IMG/VR virus record: IMGVR_UViG_3300023174_000405
Coordinates: 1 to 34,629 of that record
Length of the DNA stretch: 34,629 nucleotides
Source: a virus
Strand: one strand, 5' to 3'
In this document: one piece after another, positions 7,037 through 17,461 of the stretch
Numbering within the stretch: position 1 is the stretch's first letter
Layout of the letters: each line of letters opens with the position of its first letter
Position numbers and translations under genes: made by a program
The notes under the pieces: generated by a model
Told to the model about the DNA's origin: nothing
Databases searched by the model: none
Seen by the model: only the letters and a program-made list of their open reading frames with translations

Positions 7037-8878
7037 ATGGCAGAAAATAGAGTATCATATTTAAATAAAACCTTTAGTGATTTTAAAAGTAGTTTAATAA
7101 ATTATACAAAAACTTACTTTCCAAACACATATAATGACTTCTCAGATGCCAACCCTGGAGCTATATTTATTGACTTAGCAGCATATGTTGGTGATGTTTC
7201 TTCATTTTATATTGATACTCAAATTCAAGAAGGATTTTTATTATATGCTAAAGAAAGACCAAATTTATTTGCTCTTTCATATATGTTTGGATATCGCCCT
7301 AAAGTATCATATGCTTCAACAACTACAGTAGAAATATATCAATTGATACCTTCTATTAATATAGGAGGACAATTACAACCTGATTACACTTATGCTATAA
7401 TAGTTCCTGAAAATACAGTAGTAACATCGGCTAGTACGGGTATTAAATTTTTAACTATACAAAAAGTTGATTTTAATGATACGGCTAATACAGAAGTAAC
7501 ATTAGCTAATAATAATTTTTTCCTATTAAAAAAATCAGTTAAAGTAATATCTGCTGAAATTAAATCCACAACATTCACATTTACGGGACCACAAAAATTT
7601 CAAGTAGAAAATATTACAGATACTAATATATTAAATATACTGGATGCTACTGATAGTGATGGAAATAAATGGTATGAAGTACCATACTTAGCTCAAGCTA
7701 GTATGTTAATGCCTATTACTAATCCAAATGCTGCATCAGATGGTGTACCTTATTTAGTTAACTATCAAAGAGTACCTCTCCGTTTTGTATCTAGATTTAT
7801 AACAGATAATACATTACAATTAGAATTTGGAGCAGGGTTATCAAACGCTTCAGATGATACTATACTACCAACTCCAGATAATATTCAATTAGGTTTAGTA
7901 CCTGGTATATCTACTTTATTAAATGATTATAATAAAGCTACTCCATTTATTACTCAAGAATATGGTTTAGCTCCAAGTATGACTACCTTAACAGTTAGAT
8001 ATCTTGTAGGTGGTGGTGTTGAATCTAATGTTCCTTCAAATGATATAGTTACTATTGATAAAATAGGTATTAAAGTTGGTTTAGGTAATTTAGGTGGACC
8101 CTTAGCACAACAAGTATTAAATAGTATAGTGTGTGCTAATCCTAACCCAGCATCCGGTGGTAAAGGTGGAGATGAAGTAGAAGAAATTCGCAATAATGCA
8201 TTATATGCTTATCAATCTCAATTACGTGCTGTAACTAGAGAAGATTATATAGTACGGGCTTTATCATTACCAACTGATTATGGTTCTATAGCTAAAGTAT
8301 ATGTTACACAAGATGTAGCTCGTGAAATGATAGCTACACCAACAGTAGCTCGTACTGAAGAACGTAATCCTCTTTCATTAGATATGTACACACTAGCTTA
8401 TGATTCTAATAAAAATTTAACCACATCATCACCTACATTAAAGCAAAATTTAGCTACATATCTTAATCAATATAGAATGGTTACAGATGCCATAAATATT
8501 AAAGATGCGTTTTATATTAATATAGGTGTTAATTTTGATATAGTAGTACAAAGTGGATATAACAACAATGATATTGTAACTAATTGTATATTAGCATTAA
8601 AGAATTTCTTTAATATAGATAATTGGACAATTAATCAACCCATTATTTTATCGGATGTAACTTCTATTTTATTAAAAACAAATGGTGTACAATCAGTAAC
8701 TAAATTAGAAATATATAATAAATACGATAATACAGGAGTAACATATTCTAAATATGGTTATGATATACCAGGAGCAACACGACAAGGCAACATATATCCA
8801 TCAGTAGATCCTAGTGTTTTTGAAGTTAGATATCCAGATACTGACATACAGGGTCGAGTTGTACCATTTAGACTTTAA
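7037..8878 (+). CDS. 6: Baseplate wedge protein gp6 (Baseplate J-like)
   Basis: This is a structural component of the baseplate wedge; in T4 gp6 dimers form the ring that opens when the sheath contracts. The N-terminus (SYLNKTFSDFKSSLINYTKT, then FPNTYNDFSDANPGAIFIDLAAYVGDVSSFY) is typical of marine T4-like gp6 proteins. A J-like central domain follows, including EVEEIRNNALYAYQSQLRAV and TREDYIVRALSLPTDYGSI (about residues 385-430), which is the conserved baseplate_J signature. The length of 613 aa is close to T4 gp6 (660). It directly follows gp25. A 48-base gap with a TATTTAT motif ends this block. Confidence 0.88.
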   Translation: MAENRVSYLNKTFSDFKSSLINYTKTYFPNTYNDFSDANPGAIFIDLAAYVGDVSSFYIDTQIQEGFLLYAKERPNLFALSYMFGYRPKVSYASTTTVEIYQLIPSINIGGQLQPDYTYAIIVPENTVVTSASTGIKFLTIQKVDFNDTANTEVTLANNNFFLLKKSVKVISAEIKSTTFTFTGPQKFQVENITDTNILNILDATDSDGNKWYEVPYLAQASMLMPITNPNAASDGVPYLVNYQRVPLRFVSRFITDNTLQLEFGAGLSNASDDTILPTPDNIQLGLVPGISTLLNDYNKATPFITQEYGLAPSMTTLTVRYLVGGGVESNVPSNDIVTIDKIGIKVGLGNLGGPLAQQVLNSIVCANPNPASGGKGGDEVEEIRNNALYAYQSQLRAVTREDYIVRALSLPTDYGSIAKVYVTQDVAREMIATPTVARTEERNPLSLDMYTLAYDSNKNLTTSSPTLKQNLATYLNQYRMVTDAINIKDAFYINIGVNFDIVVQSGYNNNDIVTNCILALKNFFNIDNWTINQPIILSDVTSILLKTNGVQSVTKLEIYNKYDNTGVTYSKYGYDIPGATRQGNIYPSVDPSVFEVRYPDTDIQGRVVPFRL

Positions 8879-8900
8879 TTAAAAAAGTTATAGTCTGTCA

Positions 8901-8907
8901 TATTTAT
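8901..8907 (+). promoter_or_regulatory. TATTTAT motif upstream of the distal tail block
   Basis: CATATTTATATG in the 48-base gap after gp6, with 19 bases from the 7-mer to the ATG at 8927. It opens a run of four nearly gapless genes. Confidence 0.4.
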
Positions 8908-8926
8908 ATGTAGTAATTACGTAACT

Positions 8927-10036
8927 ATGGCAGTTTATAAAATATTCCCCCAAAAAAGTACTACGCTTTATTCATATTACCCAACATTAAATGCTGGATT
9001 AGACGAAATATTAGAACTTAGTACTTATGAATCTATTGAAGGTACTTATGAAGTATCACGTCCACTTATCCAATTCCCACAAGATGAAATAGATGACGTT
9101 ATTAATAATAAAGTAAATGGAGCTAATTATGATGCCTATTTAAAATTATCATTAGCGAATGCTTCACAAATTCCCTTAGATTATACTATATACTGTTATC
9201 CATTAACTTCTATATGGAATATGGGTACAGGTAGATTAGCTAATTCTCCAATAACAACTGATGGAGCAAGTTGGGAATATAAAGATCAAGATGGAGGTAA
9301 TGTATGGTTTACAGCTGGTAATTTTCCTGCTTTTACTACAGGATCATACTCAGGTACTAATGTAGGTGGAGGATTATGGTGGAATAATTCATATTATGAA
9401 TGTACACAATCCTTTAGTTACTCTAGTGATAAAGATCTTGAATTAAAAGTTACTAGAATAGTAAGTGACTGGAATTCAACACAAATTCCTTCTAATACCG
9501 GTTTCATATTAAAACATGGTACTGATTTAGAATTTACATCTGCTTCTAAATTTGAATTAAAATATTTCTCATCTACAACTCATACTATATATCCACCTTG
9601 TTTAGAAATAAGATGGAATGATTTTACATATAATACTGGATCTCAAACAGTAATAAATTCAGATCTATATGTTACTAGTTTAGGTAATAATAAACAAACA
9701 TATCAACAAGATTCAGTACAACGTTTTAACATAAAAATTAGACCAAAATATCCACCAAGAACGTTTTCTGCATCAACTTTTTCATTTAACGTATCAAATT
9801 ATGTTTTTCCTTCTTCTTCATATTGGTCACTAAAAGATTTGGATAGTGAAGAAATAGTCGTAGATTACGATACGACATATACTAAAATTAGTTGCAATAC
9901 AAGTGGTAGCTATTTTGATTTATATATGAATGGGTTAGAACCAGAACGTTGGTATCAATTATTATTTAAAACAGTATTAAATAATGGTGAAACAGTAATA
10001 TTTGATGATAATTATTCATTTAAAGTTATAAGATAA
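8927..10036 (+). CDS. Tail structural protein with DNRLRE/CBM-like beta domain (369 aa)
   Basis: The N-terminus (MAVYKIFPQKSTTLYSYYPT, then LNAGLDEILELSTY) and the following VSRPLIQFP resemble DNRLRE-type beta-sandwich domains. These occur in many phage and bacterial surface proteins and often bind or display on carbohydrates. The domain continues through the Trp-rich section around residues 85-160 and the strand FELKYFSSTTHTI near 205. A second beta domain occupies roughly 240-369. I recall similar proteins in structural clusters of marine T4-like phages. A role in the baseplate periphery or as a fibre attachment part is inferred from position after gp6. It is followed after 1 base by a small gene. 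Confidence 0.65.
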   Translation: MAVYKIFPQKSTTLYSYYPTLNAGLDEILELSTYESIEGTYEVSRPLIQFPQDEIDDVINNKVNGANYDAYLKLSLANASQIPLDYTIYCYPLTSIWNMGTGRLANSPITTDGASWEYKDQDGGNVWFTAGNFPAFTTGSYSGTNVGGGLWWNNSYYECTQSFSYSSDKDLELKVTRIVSDWNSTQIPSNTGFILKHGTDLEFTSASKFELKYFSSTTHTIYPPCLEIRWNDFTYNTGSQTVINSDLYVTSLGNNKQTYQQDSVQRFNIKIRPKYPPRTFSASTFSFNVSNYVFPSSSYWSLKDLDSEEIVVDYDTTYTKISCNTSGSYFDLYMNGLEPERWYQLLFKTVLNNGETVIFDDNYSFKVIR

Positions 10037-10037
10037 T

Positions 10038-10379
10038 ATGTCTCAAATCCCTATAGAAAAACAAGTATTCGATAAAAATACTTTTGGTAGAGTAATAAAT
10101 ACTCAGTTTAGTCAATTATTAAATAATATATCTGAAGAAACACCTGAATTTACATTAGAAGATTTTTTTCAACTATATGAAGATTTATTTTATCAAATCC
10201 CAAAAGAAGGAGATGCTAATTCACATAGATATATGCTAGAAAGATCAGCAGATTATTTAGGTGTTATAGTTAACCAAGATGATATTCAAGCATTATTAGA
10301 AGAAATAACTAATTTGAGACAACAAGTATTAGATACACAAACAGCAATTGCTGATATAAGTAAAACAGTTCAAAAATAA
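10038..10379 (+). CDS. Small putative baseplate/tail protein (113 aa)
   Basis: The function is unknown. Residues 15-90 are compact and helical (FGRVINTQFSQLLNN, then FTLEDFFQLYEDLFYQIP). The last ~30 residues form a coiled-coil helix (IQALLEEITNLRQQVLDTQT). It sits between two structural genes with a 1-base gap before and a TAATG overlap after, so it is probably made in proportion to the giant tail protein that follows and may act as its adaptor or assembly partner. No catalytic motif is seen. Confidence 0.65.
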   Translation: MSQIPIEKQVFDKNTFGRVINTQFSQLLNNISEETPEFTLEDFFQLYEDLFYQIPKEGDANSHRYMLERSADYLGVIVNQDDIQALLEEITNLRQQVLDTQTAIADISKTVQK

Positions 10380-13300
10380 TGGCAAATAATATAAAAATAG
10401 TAGGTAGTATTCTTGATACTAGTAAGATTTCTCGTTATGATGCAAAAGATATAAATTTAATTTCATCTCAGAAAATTGCAGAAAATTTTGGTGGAGAAGG
10501 AGATTATATTGAGTATTATACATATGATATTGCTGGAAATTTACTAGATATAAATTATGATTATCTTAGTTACAAATTACCATCAGATATAGGTTTAACT
10601 CCGGGAACATCAAATCCACCAAATACAACGGGTAATATTCAAACTACAGATGTAGGTATTGATTCAACATTAGCATCACCAACAAGTTCATTATACCCTA
10701 TTATTGAAATAGATCCTGTTCAAGATTTACAAGACATAGGTTATTCATCAGGAGAGTTTAATGTTAGATACAATATATTTCATAATAAATTATCCAACTT
10801 TCAAGATAAAGCGTTATTTGTTAAAGAAATTTCACAAGACAGAACGGAGATAAGATTAGCTTCTACTACATTAACAAATGACGAAATTGAATCTACTGTT
10901 TTATCTATTATAGATGAAATAAATAATTCACCTTACTTTGTAGATTATTTATTAAATTTTGGTGTTAATAACCAATATGTAGCCGTTAATGTTGCTTTAA
11001 ATAAAGCACCTGAGGGATATGAAGTATTATTTAAATTATATCAACCCTTACCTTTAACCATACAGGAAAAACAAACATTATGGATTGTAGAAGAAAAAAC
11101 AACTCCATACGTTTTTGATATAAATTTAGATAAATTAATAATAGCAGCTCCTGCTCAACAATTAAGGGGTCCTAATTTTGGAATTGAAATACCAAATCAA
11201 AGTACTGTATCTACACAATATAATACTTATTCTAATTTAGTAACAGGATTACAATCATTACAACAAACATCATATCATCAAATATTAAATTTATTAGCTA
11301 CACAAAGTGTAAATATAAATATTGATTATACTGATTTTAATAATTTTGTATTTTTTGGATCAGCATACCAACGTGTAACTAATTTTTATACTAAAGCACA
11401 ACAAATTGAGGATTACAATAATTTTATTTCAGCTAATTCCTCTTTAACTTCATCAACACCTAGTTTAATAACAGAAATTAATACTTATTCTTCTAGTGTA
11501 AGTACAATTATATCTCAGTTTGATGGATATGAATCATATTTGTATTTTGAATCTAGTTCGTACGCATGGCCTAAATCAGGATCAGCTAAACCATTTAGTT
11601 TATTATCAACAGGATCTGCAGCTGTATTAAGTTGGTATCCTGCCTTAACATCATCAGCTCAAACTTATGATGAAACTAATTATGATAATTTAGAATATGC
11701 TGTACCAACATTTATAAAAGATGATGATACAAATTCTCCATTCTTATTATTTTTAAATATGATTGGTCATTATTTTGATAATATATGGATTTATTTAGGA
11801 GCAGTAACTGATGTAAATTTAGCTAATAATAACTTAAATTATGGTATATCTAGAGATTTAGTATATAATCAATTACAATCATTAGGTATTAAATTATATA
11901 ATAGTCAAGCGGGTGAGTCTGTAGATCAATTTTTAATAGGTGCTAATACGGGTAGTTCAATATGGGATAATAATACCACTATCACAGGTAGTTATTTAAA
12001 TAATATACCACGTAAAGATCTAGTATCTGAATTATATAAGCGTATTTATCATAATTTACCTTTATTATTAAAAACTAAAGGTACAGTTGCTGGACTAGAT
12101 CACCTTACAACAATATTTGGTATTACAGGTAGTATACTAAATGTTAAAGAATTTGGTGGATCATTAAAATCTAATTTAATAAATGGATATAATAATGATA
12201 AAGTAAGAATTGTTGATAATAGTATTGCTGGTCACCCTAGTGGAAGTGTATTATCACCATTTTTAAGTTTACAAACATTTCCTGTTACATCATCTCAATT
12301 TAGAGATAATGACATGAATTATGTTGATATATCATTTTCACCTCAAACACAAATTGACACATATATCTCAGGAGCTATTGCGTCTAATAATCCATCATGG
12401 AGTTTAGATGATTATATAGGTGATCCTAGACAACAATATAGTGGATCATATCCTGATTTAGATACTCAACGTAAATTATACTTTGGAACTGGTGTAAGTG
12501 GATTTCCTCCATTTACAGGATCTTTAATGGATTATAATGGTTTTATTCGTTTAATACAGTATTTTGATAATGCTTTATTTAAAATGTTGAATGATTTTGT
12601 TCCTGAAAGAACAAGTTTATCAACTGGTGTAACGTTTAATTCACCTGTATTAGAACGTAATAAAGCGGTGTATGCTAATCCATCTAACTCAACTACACAA
12701 AGTGTATATGATGCTGAATATTCTGCATCAACTATATCGTCTCAGTATGGTACTTTTTATAATTCATTATCATCATCCAATAATACTATGGGGTGGTTTG
12801 ATGGTGAATTAAGTGGTAGTATAGTAAATGTTAATCAATATTTCTTAGATAATCCAAATCCATATTTAGGTGATTGGAATGTATGGAACGCTCAACATTC
12901 AGCCACACAAAGTATTAATGCAAACTCTTTTGCACACTCAGAATGGAATGTATTATTAAATAACGTATCTAAAAGCGTTGTATCTACTAGAAGAAAAAAG
13001 ATAGAGTATACTGGTAATTATTTACCAACAGGAAGTATTACTAGTAGTGCTGAATTACAAGATTCATATTTAACATTACGCTCATATAATACATCACGTT
13101 ATGAAGGATCAAAAACAACTAGTTTAAAATATAATACATACACATCCTCTTCATACACAGGATCAGATGGTAAAATTCAAGTAGGAGATAAATCGTATGG
13201 TAAAACAGCAGCTATTGATCGTCAATCATATAAAGTAGGTTGGGTAAAAAATATACCATCTCAATCATTAAATTTTTCTGATAAAACACAAATACAGCTA

Positions 13301-15619
13301 AAATATCTAGTTGATGCTAGTCAAAATCTAACAGATCTAACATTAAAAAATAATAACTTATTTGAAGTACAAAATACATTTAAGTCAGGAGATAATGTAG
13401 TATTATCATTATCTGATGCTATTAAACCATCATTCCAAAAAACACTTGATGGTACTAAAACTATTTTTAGAGGAGGATACTCATTTGATCCTATTTTATT
13501 TAGAGAAAATAATGAAACTTTATATTTTAGATCTTTAACACCATTATCATCAAGTAAGGCATATGCTGGTTTAAAATCATATGGGTTAGACTTTTACTCT
13601 TTTACTAATACTGGTGATTCTATATATAAAAATGCTGTGGATCATGGTATTGGTTCATCTCCAATTGATCCTTCTGTATCTTTAGATACATATAATGTAT
13701 TTGGGGTTAGTTATTTTATAAATTACGATGGACGATTTAAAAATAAAACAGATTTTCCTACTATTGGACAATCAGCGGCTAGCCAAGCTTATTCTAAAAC
13801 AGATTGGAATGCATACCTTATTCAAATATCACAGCAAAATAACAGCAAAATAAAGTGGGATTTAACAGCAACAGGATATATAGAATGCCCAGGTGGAAAC
13901 ATACCAGCGTCTGGTCCTAATGGGTTTGATGTAAGTGATGGGGTAAAATATGCTTATATTTTTGATCAAATAAAATTTAATTATACATCTTCATTTTACG
14001 GTGCGTATAATATTGAAGATACGGATGTTATAGGTAATGGACAATATTTATTTCAAGCTCCTAGAAATAGTGACTCATATAATATAAAACTAAAAGTTCC
14101 AATATTCATTAATGTTGAATACTTTAAAGGAGATAATAATGATTGGATATATTATTCAGGTAATGGATCAACAAATAATAATAAGGGATTTTCATTTAAA
14201 ATATTTGGAATTTTAGAAAGTGCTATAAATCCAACATCAACAACACGATGGACTTATAGAGGTTCTACATCAATAAGTACTCAAGTTGGATCATCAATAC
14301 AAGGACAAAATGGTCCTGTTGGTAATGCTAATATAGGTCTTCTTCATTGGGATGGAACAAATGCACAAAGTGGACCAGGCAATGAACTTTCTATACCTAA
14401 TCCATACACTAATAATTTTGCTGGGGTTCTTACTTTATCAAGCGATACGTCATCAACAGAAGAAATTACTATATCTTTACAAAAAGGCGAAATTCTTAGA
14501 TTTAGAGTAGTTTTACTTGATATAGATAGATTTTTCACATATGGTAGAGATTACCGTATAGAAATAGGAAAACCTCAATTACCTCCTTCAGTTAGTCCTT
14601 TTATTAAAACACTTACTGGATTTTCTCCTAGTGCTATATCTGATATACCACCTGCTTCTTTTGAAATAAAAGATTTAAACTATCAAAAAACACTTTATAA
14701 ATATGACACTATAATAACAGGCAGTACAGTATTCTTTCAAACGTCAGATAATTCTATTAATTTTATAGATGATGTAATAACTGTTTTAGCTACAAGTTCT
14801 TTATTTCAACCTACAGCCCCTACAAGTAACTATTATTCTCCTGTAACTGATATTTTATCAATACAAGAAAATGATCTGATTAGACTATCATCTTTTAATA
14901 GTCCAACTCCAGATTATTATACTGTAGTAACTGCAAGTTTATCAAGTAGTCCAATATTATTAACCGCTAGTGCTTCTTTTAATCCTCGGTTTTCATACCA
15001 AGGTGGACTGTATAATATGATTCAATTAAAAAATACAGCAGATACTCGGAATTTCTTTAATACTATATGGAATAGCACGTCTAAACAATTTACTATAAGT
15101 AATATTTCAGGAGTAACAAATCCACTTACAATGTATGCTGCTCCTATATATATTACTATTGATTTTAATGATGTAAATACTAATCCACCAATATTATATA
15201 ATTTTATAAGAATATTAGTATCTTCCCGTACTTTAACAACTCCACCAGCGTATATTCCTCTACAGGGATATTGGGGAATAGATATTAATAATAATTTAAG
15301 ATTATACTCAGATTTTAATCAAACTATAATATCTACTAATTTACCAACGTTTACAGAAAGTAATCCAAAACTAAAATTTAATTGCGTTCTAGATAGATCT
15401 ATAACATTACAAGCTCAATTAAGTCAAAATTTTGCAATACTACGTCCTAAACCAGATGAAACCTCTGTAATTATTAATTTTAAGAAATCACCGGGAGATG
15501 TATCACAAACAATTCTAGTACCACAAGATGCAAATAATGAAATTAAAAGTAAAGTAGGTACTATATTCTCAAGTCTTAACGTAGATTTATCTAATACATC
15601 TCAAAATCTAACTCAATAA
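10379..15619 (+). CDS. Giant tail/fibre-network structural protein (1746 aa)
   Basis: The largest gene of the window is rich in Ser, Thr, Asn and Tyr and predominantly beta, as expected for a virion surface protein. Around residues 550-595 it contains a conserved segment (ELYKRIYHNLPLLLKTKGTV, then AGLDHLTTIFGITGSILNVKEFGG). I recall this helical segment from large structural proteins of Bacteroidota-infecting and marine T4-like phages. The N-terminal half includes a helical section (about 275-460). The C-terminal ~600 residues look like several beta-sandwich domains, some with aromatic patches suited to glycan binding. The position downstream of gp6 suggests a peripheral baseplate or fibre-linking protein (T4 gp7/gp10 territory), but I cannot equate it with a T4 gene. 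No frameshift is visible. Confidence 0.7.
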   Translation: MANNIKIVGSILDTSKISRYDAKDINLISSQKIAENFGGEGDYIEYYTYDIAGNLLDINYDYLSYKLPSDIGLTPGTSNPPNTTGNIQTTDVGIDSTLASPTSSLYPIIEIDPVQDLQDIGYSSGEFNVRYNIFHNKLSNFQDKALFVKEISQDRTEIRLASTTLTNDEIESTVLSIIDEINNSPYFVDYLLNFGVNNQYVAVNVALNKAPEGYEVLFKLYQPLPLTIQEKQTLWIVEEKTTPYVFDINLDKLIIAAPAQQLRGPNFGIEIPNQSTVSTQYNTYSNLVTGLQSLQQTSYHQILNLLATQSVNINIDYTDFNNFVFFGSAYQRVTNFYTKAQQIEDYNNFISANSSLTSSTPSLITEINTYSSSVSTIISQFDGYESYLYFESSSYAWPKSGSAKPFSLLSTGSAAVLSWYPALTSSAQTYDETNYDNLEYAVPTFIKDDDTNSPFLLFLNMIGHYFDNIWIYLGAVTDVNLANNNLNYGISRDLVYNQLQSLGIKLYNSQAGESVDQFLIGANTGSSIWDNNTTITGSYLNNIPRKDLVSELYKRIYHNLPLLLKTKGTVAGLDHLTTIFGITGSILNVKEFGGSLKSNLINGYNNDKVRIVDNSIAGHPSGSVLSPFLSLQTFPVTSSQFRDNDMNYVDISFSPQTQIDTYISGAIASNNPSWSLDDYIGDPRQQYSGSYPDLDTQRKLYFGTGVSGFPPFTGSLMDYNGFIRLIQYFDNALFKMLNDFVPERTSLSTGVTFNSPVLERNKAVYANPSNSTTQSVYDAEYSASTISSQYGTFYNSLSSSNNTMGWFDGELSGSIVNVNQYFLDNPNPYLGDWNVWNAQHSATQSINANSFAHSEWNVLLNNVSKSVVSTRRKKIEYTGNYLPTGSITSSAELQDSYLTLRSYNTSRYEGSKTTSLKYNTYTSSSYTGSDGKIQVGDKSYGKTAAIDRQSYKVGWVKNIPSQSLNFSDKTQIQLKYLVDASQNLTDLTLKNNNLFEVQNTFKSGDNVVLSLSDAIKPSFQKTLDGTKTIFRGGYSFDPILFRENNETLYFRSLTPLSSSKAYAGLKSYGLDFYSFTNTGDSIYKNAVDHGIGSSPIDPSVSLDTYNVFGVSYFINYDGRFKNKTDFPTIGQSAASQAYSKTDWNAYLIQISQQNNSKIKWDLTATGYIECPGGNIPASGPNGFDVSDGVKYAYIFDQIKFNYTSSFYGAYNIEDTDVIGNGQYLFQAPRNSDSYNIKLKVPIFINVEYFKGDNNDWIYYSGNGSTNNNKGFSFKIFGILESAINPTSTTRWTYRGSTSISTQVGSSIQGQNGPVGNANIGLLHWDGTNAQSGPGNELSIPNPYTNNFAGVLTLSSDTSSTEEITISLQKGEILRFRVVLLDIDRFFTYGRDYRIEIGKPQLPPSVSPFIKTLTGFSPSAISDIPPASFEIKDLNYQKTLYKYDTIITGSTVFFQTSDNSINFIDDVITVLATSSLFQPTAPTSNYYSPVTDILSIQENDLIRLSSFNSPTPDYYTVVTASLSSSPILLTASASFNPRFSYQGGLYNMIQLKNTADTRNFFNTIWNSTSKQFTISNISGVTNPLTMYAAPIYITIDFNDVNTNPPILYNFIRILVSSRTLTTPPAYIPLQGYWGIDINNNLRLYSDFNQTIISTNLPTFTESNPKLKFNCVLDRSITLQAQLSQNFAILRPKPDETSVIINFKKSPGDVSQTILVPQDANNEIKSKVGTIFSSLNVDLSNTSQNLTQ

Positions 15620-17406
15620 TGATAAATTTATATTATACCCCCGCTTCAGGATCAATTTCATCTAGTTTATCAGTAATATATGATACTAACAATAATACAT
15701 CATTGTATAACGATGTTACTTTAGAAGTATCAGCGAGCAAATACTTAATATCAGGTTCATCTAATTATTTAGATTATACACGAGTCTATATTAAAAGTGG
15801 TAGTATAACTTATGCTTCTTTTCCAATAGAAGAAACTAATATATATTATTTAAATCCTATTGCTACCCCAATAATATCATCTTCATTCTTAACAAATTGG
15901 AATTTTTCAATTACGTCAGCAACATCATCAGCAAATAATATATTCGCTATATATTCATCCTCATTAGCATCCGCTAGTGTATATCAAACTCAATCTTCTA
16001 ATACTGGTATTACATCATTATTAGCTAATGTGAATTATACAGTATTAGTGTCAGGGAGTGGTTTATTTTATACTTCAAGCATATTAATTACAGATGATTT
16101 ATCAGCCTCAACATCATCTTACGTAACGGCATCAAATACTCCTGTAACAACAAGTATTTCAGGATCATCATCTTTAAGTAAGTATTCTATATATGCTCAA
16201 ACTACCACGTTACCTTATATAACATTAACATATACCTCATCCTATTACCCAGTTGCTAATACAAGTAGTTTAAGTAGTTGGAACTCATATTTAAATATTT
16301 CTGCTTCATCTCTATCCCAATCATCAGCAAATACATTCTATTTAGTAGGTGGAAACCTATCTAGTGTTTTAACATTAGATGGTTTAGGACAAACCTTATC
16401 TAATTTTAGTTCGTTTGGGTTAAGTAATTTACGTACATTTAGAAGTAACGCTAGTTCTTTAACTGATTTCTTTAATATTAGTACTTTACCCTCTTTAACA
16501 ACTCTTGAGTTATATAATAATAAAATAACAGGTAGTATACTATCTTTAAATACAGCGTCTTTAGTTAGCTCTAGTGTAACTACTATTAATATCGGAAATA
16601 ATAAAATATCAGGTAGTATCAGTAATGTATTATCAGTTTTCCCTCAATCTATTCAATATGTTGATTGTTCAATAAATTATCTTACTGGTAGTATACCTAT
16701 TTTATCTCAATCATATGCTTTATCATATTTTGACTGTTCATATAATCAATTATCTGGTAGTATGTCTAGTCTAGATGGTAGCTATAGTTTACAATATTTT
16801 GATTGTAGTGACAATAGGTTAACAGGTAGTATACCCGTATTTACTACTAATAGTATTAGTTTACAATCTTTTGATTGCTCATATAATCAATTATCTGGTA
16901 TTATACCTAATTTAAGTTCTAGTGTTAATTTACAATATTTTAATTGCAATAATAACATTTTAACAGGTAGTATTGATATATCAGGATCAAGTAATTTAAT
17001 AAGTTTTGTTTGTAATAATAATAAACTGTCAGGTAGTATTAATAGTTTAGAGGGATGTGTTAGTCTATCATATTTTGATTATAGCTATAATCACATACTT
17101 GGAGATATTCCTCGTTTAACTAACACTCCAAACTTAACAGACTTTATATGTAGTTATAATGGAGATCTTCAAGATTATATATTTACAACAGATACCCTAC
17201 CTGCTACACTATTGAATTTTCAAGCATATAATGCTAATGTCTTTAAACAATCAGCAATAGATGGTATATTATATGGTTTAGATGCTGCTGGTAATATAAG
17301 TGGATCTGTAAATTTATCTGGATCTTCTAATGCTACTCCATCAACAACAGGATATTCATATACTTCATCTTTAAAAAACAAAGGTTGGATAGTTTACACA
17401 AATTAA
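15619..17406 (+). CDS. Leucine-rich-repeat tail protein, putative receptor-binding (595 aa)
   Basis: The N-terminal ~240 residues are Ser/Thr-rich beta domains. From about residue 290 to 515 there are roughly ten leucine-rich repeats of 21-24 residues. Their pattern is L-x-x-F-D-C-S-x-N-x-L-S/T-G-S-I-P (examples: YFDCSYNQLSGSM, YFDCSDNRLTGSIP, SFDCSYNQLSGIIP). The G-S-I-P turn resembles the plant-type LRR consensus, and Cys replaces a core Leu in many units. A short beta domain and a Trp-containing end close the protein. LRR solenoids bind proteins or glycans, and the place in the distal tail operon makes receptor binding the best inference. The repeat block is also a DNA-level repeat of about 63-70 bases. 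It is joined to the giant tail gene by TAATG. Confidence 0.8.
   Translation: MINLYYTPASGSISSSLSVIYDTNNNTSLYNDVTLEVSASKYLISGSSNYLDYTRVYIKSGSITYASFPIEETNIYYLNPIATPIISSSFLTNWNFSITSATSSANNIFAIYSSSLASASVYQTQSSNTGITSLLANVNYTVLVSGSGLFYTSSILITDDLSASTSSYVTASNTPVTTSISGSSSLSKYSIYAQTTTLPYITLTYTSSYYPVANTSSLSSWNSYLNISASSLSQSSANTFYLVGGNLSSVLTLDGLGQTLSNFSSFGLSNLRTFRSNASSLTDFFNISTLPSLTTLELYNNKITGSILSLNTASLVSSSVTTINIGNNKISGSISNVLSVFPQSIQYVDCSINYLTGSIPILSQSYALSYFDCSYNQLSGSMSSLDGSYSLQYFDCSDNRLTGSIPVFTTNSISLQSFDCSYNQLSGIIPNLSSSVNLQYFNCNNNILTGSIDISGSSNLISFVCNNNKLSGSINSLEGCVSLSYFDYSYNHILGDIPRLTNTPNLTDFICSYNGDLQDYIFTTDTLPATLLNFQAYNANVFKQSAIDGILYGLDAAGNISGSVNLSGSSNATPSTTGYSYTSSLKNKGWIVYTN
16497..17165 (+). repeat. 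Tandem LRR-encoding DNA repeats
   Basis: Imperfect tandem units of about 63-70 bases, with recurrent cores such as TTTGATTGTTCATATAAT / CAATTATCTGGTAGTAT and ACAGGTAGTAT. Near-identical stretches at about 16725-16765 and 16866-16905 suggest recent unit duplication and the possibility of copy-number change by recombination. Confidence 0.6.
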
Positions 17407-17431
17407 TTATATTAAATCTGAATTCTTAACA

Positions 17432-17438
17432 TATTTAT
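17432..17438 (+). promoter_or_regulatory. TATTTAT motif upstream of the 17462 gene
   Basis: CATATTTATAG in the 55-base gap after the LRR gene, 23 bases before the ATG, with AATAAAC in between. It opens the block of three distal tail genes. Confidence 0.4.
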
Positions 17439-17461
17439 AGTATATACAATAATAAACAATT

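Noticed and set aside
16497-17165. Regular ~65-base repeats as a possible CRISPR array or regulatory repeat
   Set aside because: The repeats stay in frame and encode leucine-rich repeats. There are no unique spacers between identical short repeats.
17407-17461. Possible terminator after the LRR gene
   Set aside because: The gap is A/T-rich but I found no stable GC-containing hairpin followed by a T-run. Other gaps gave the same result, so no terminators are annotated.
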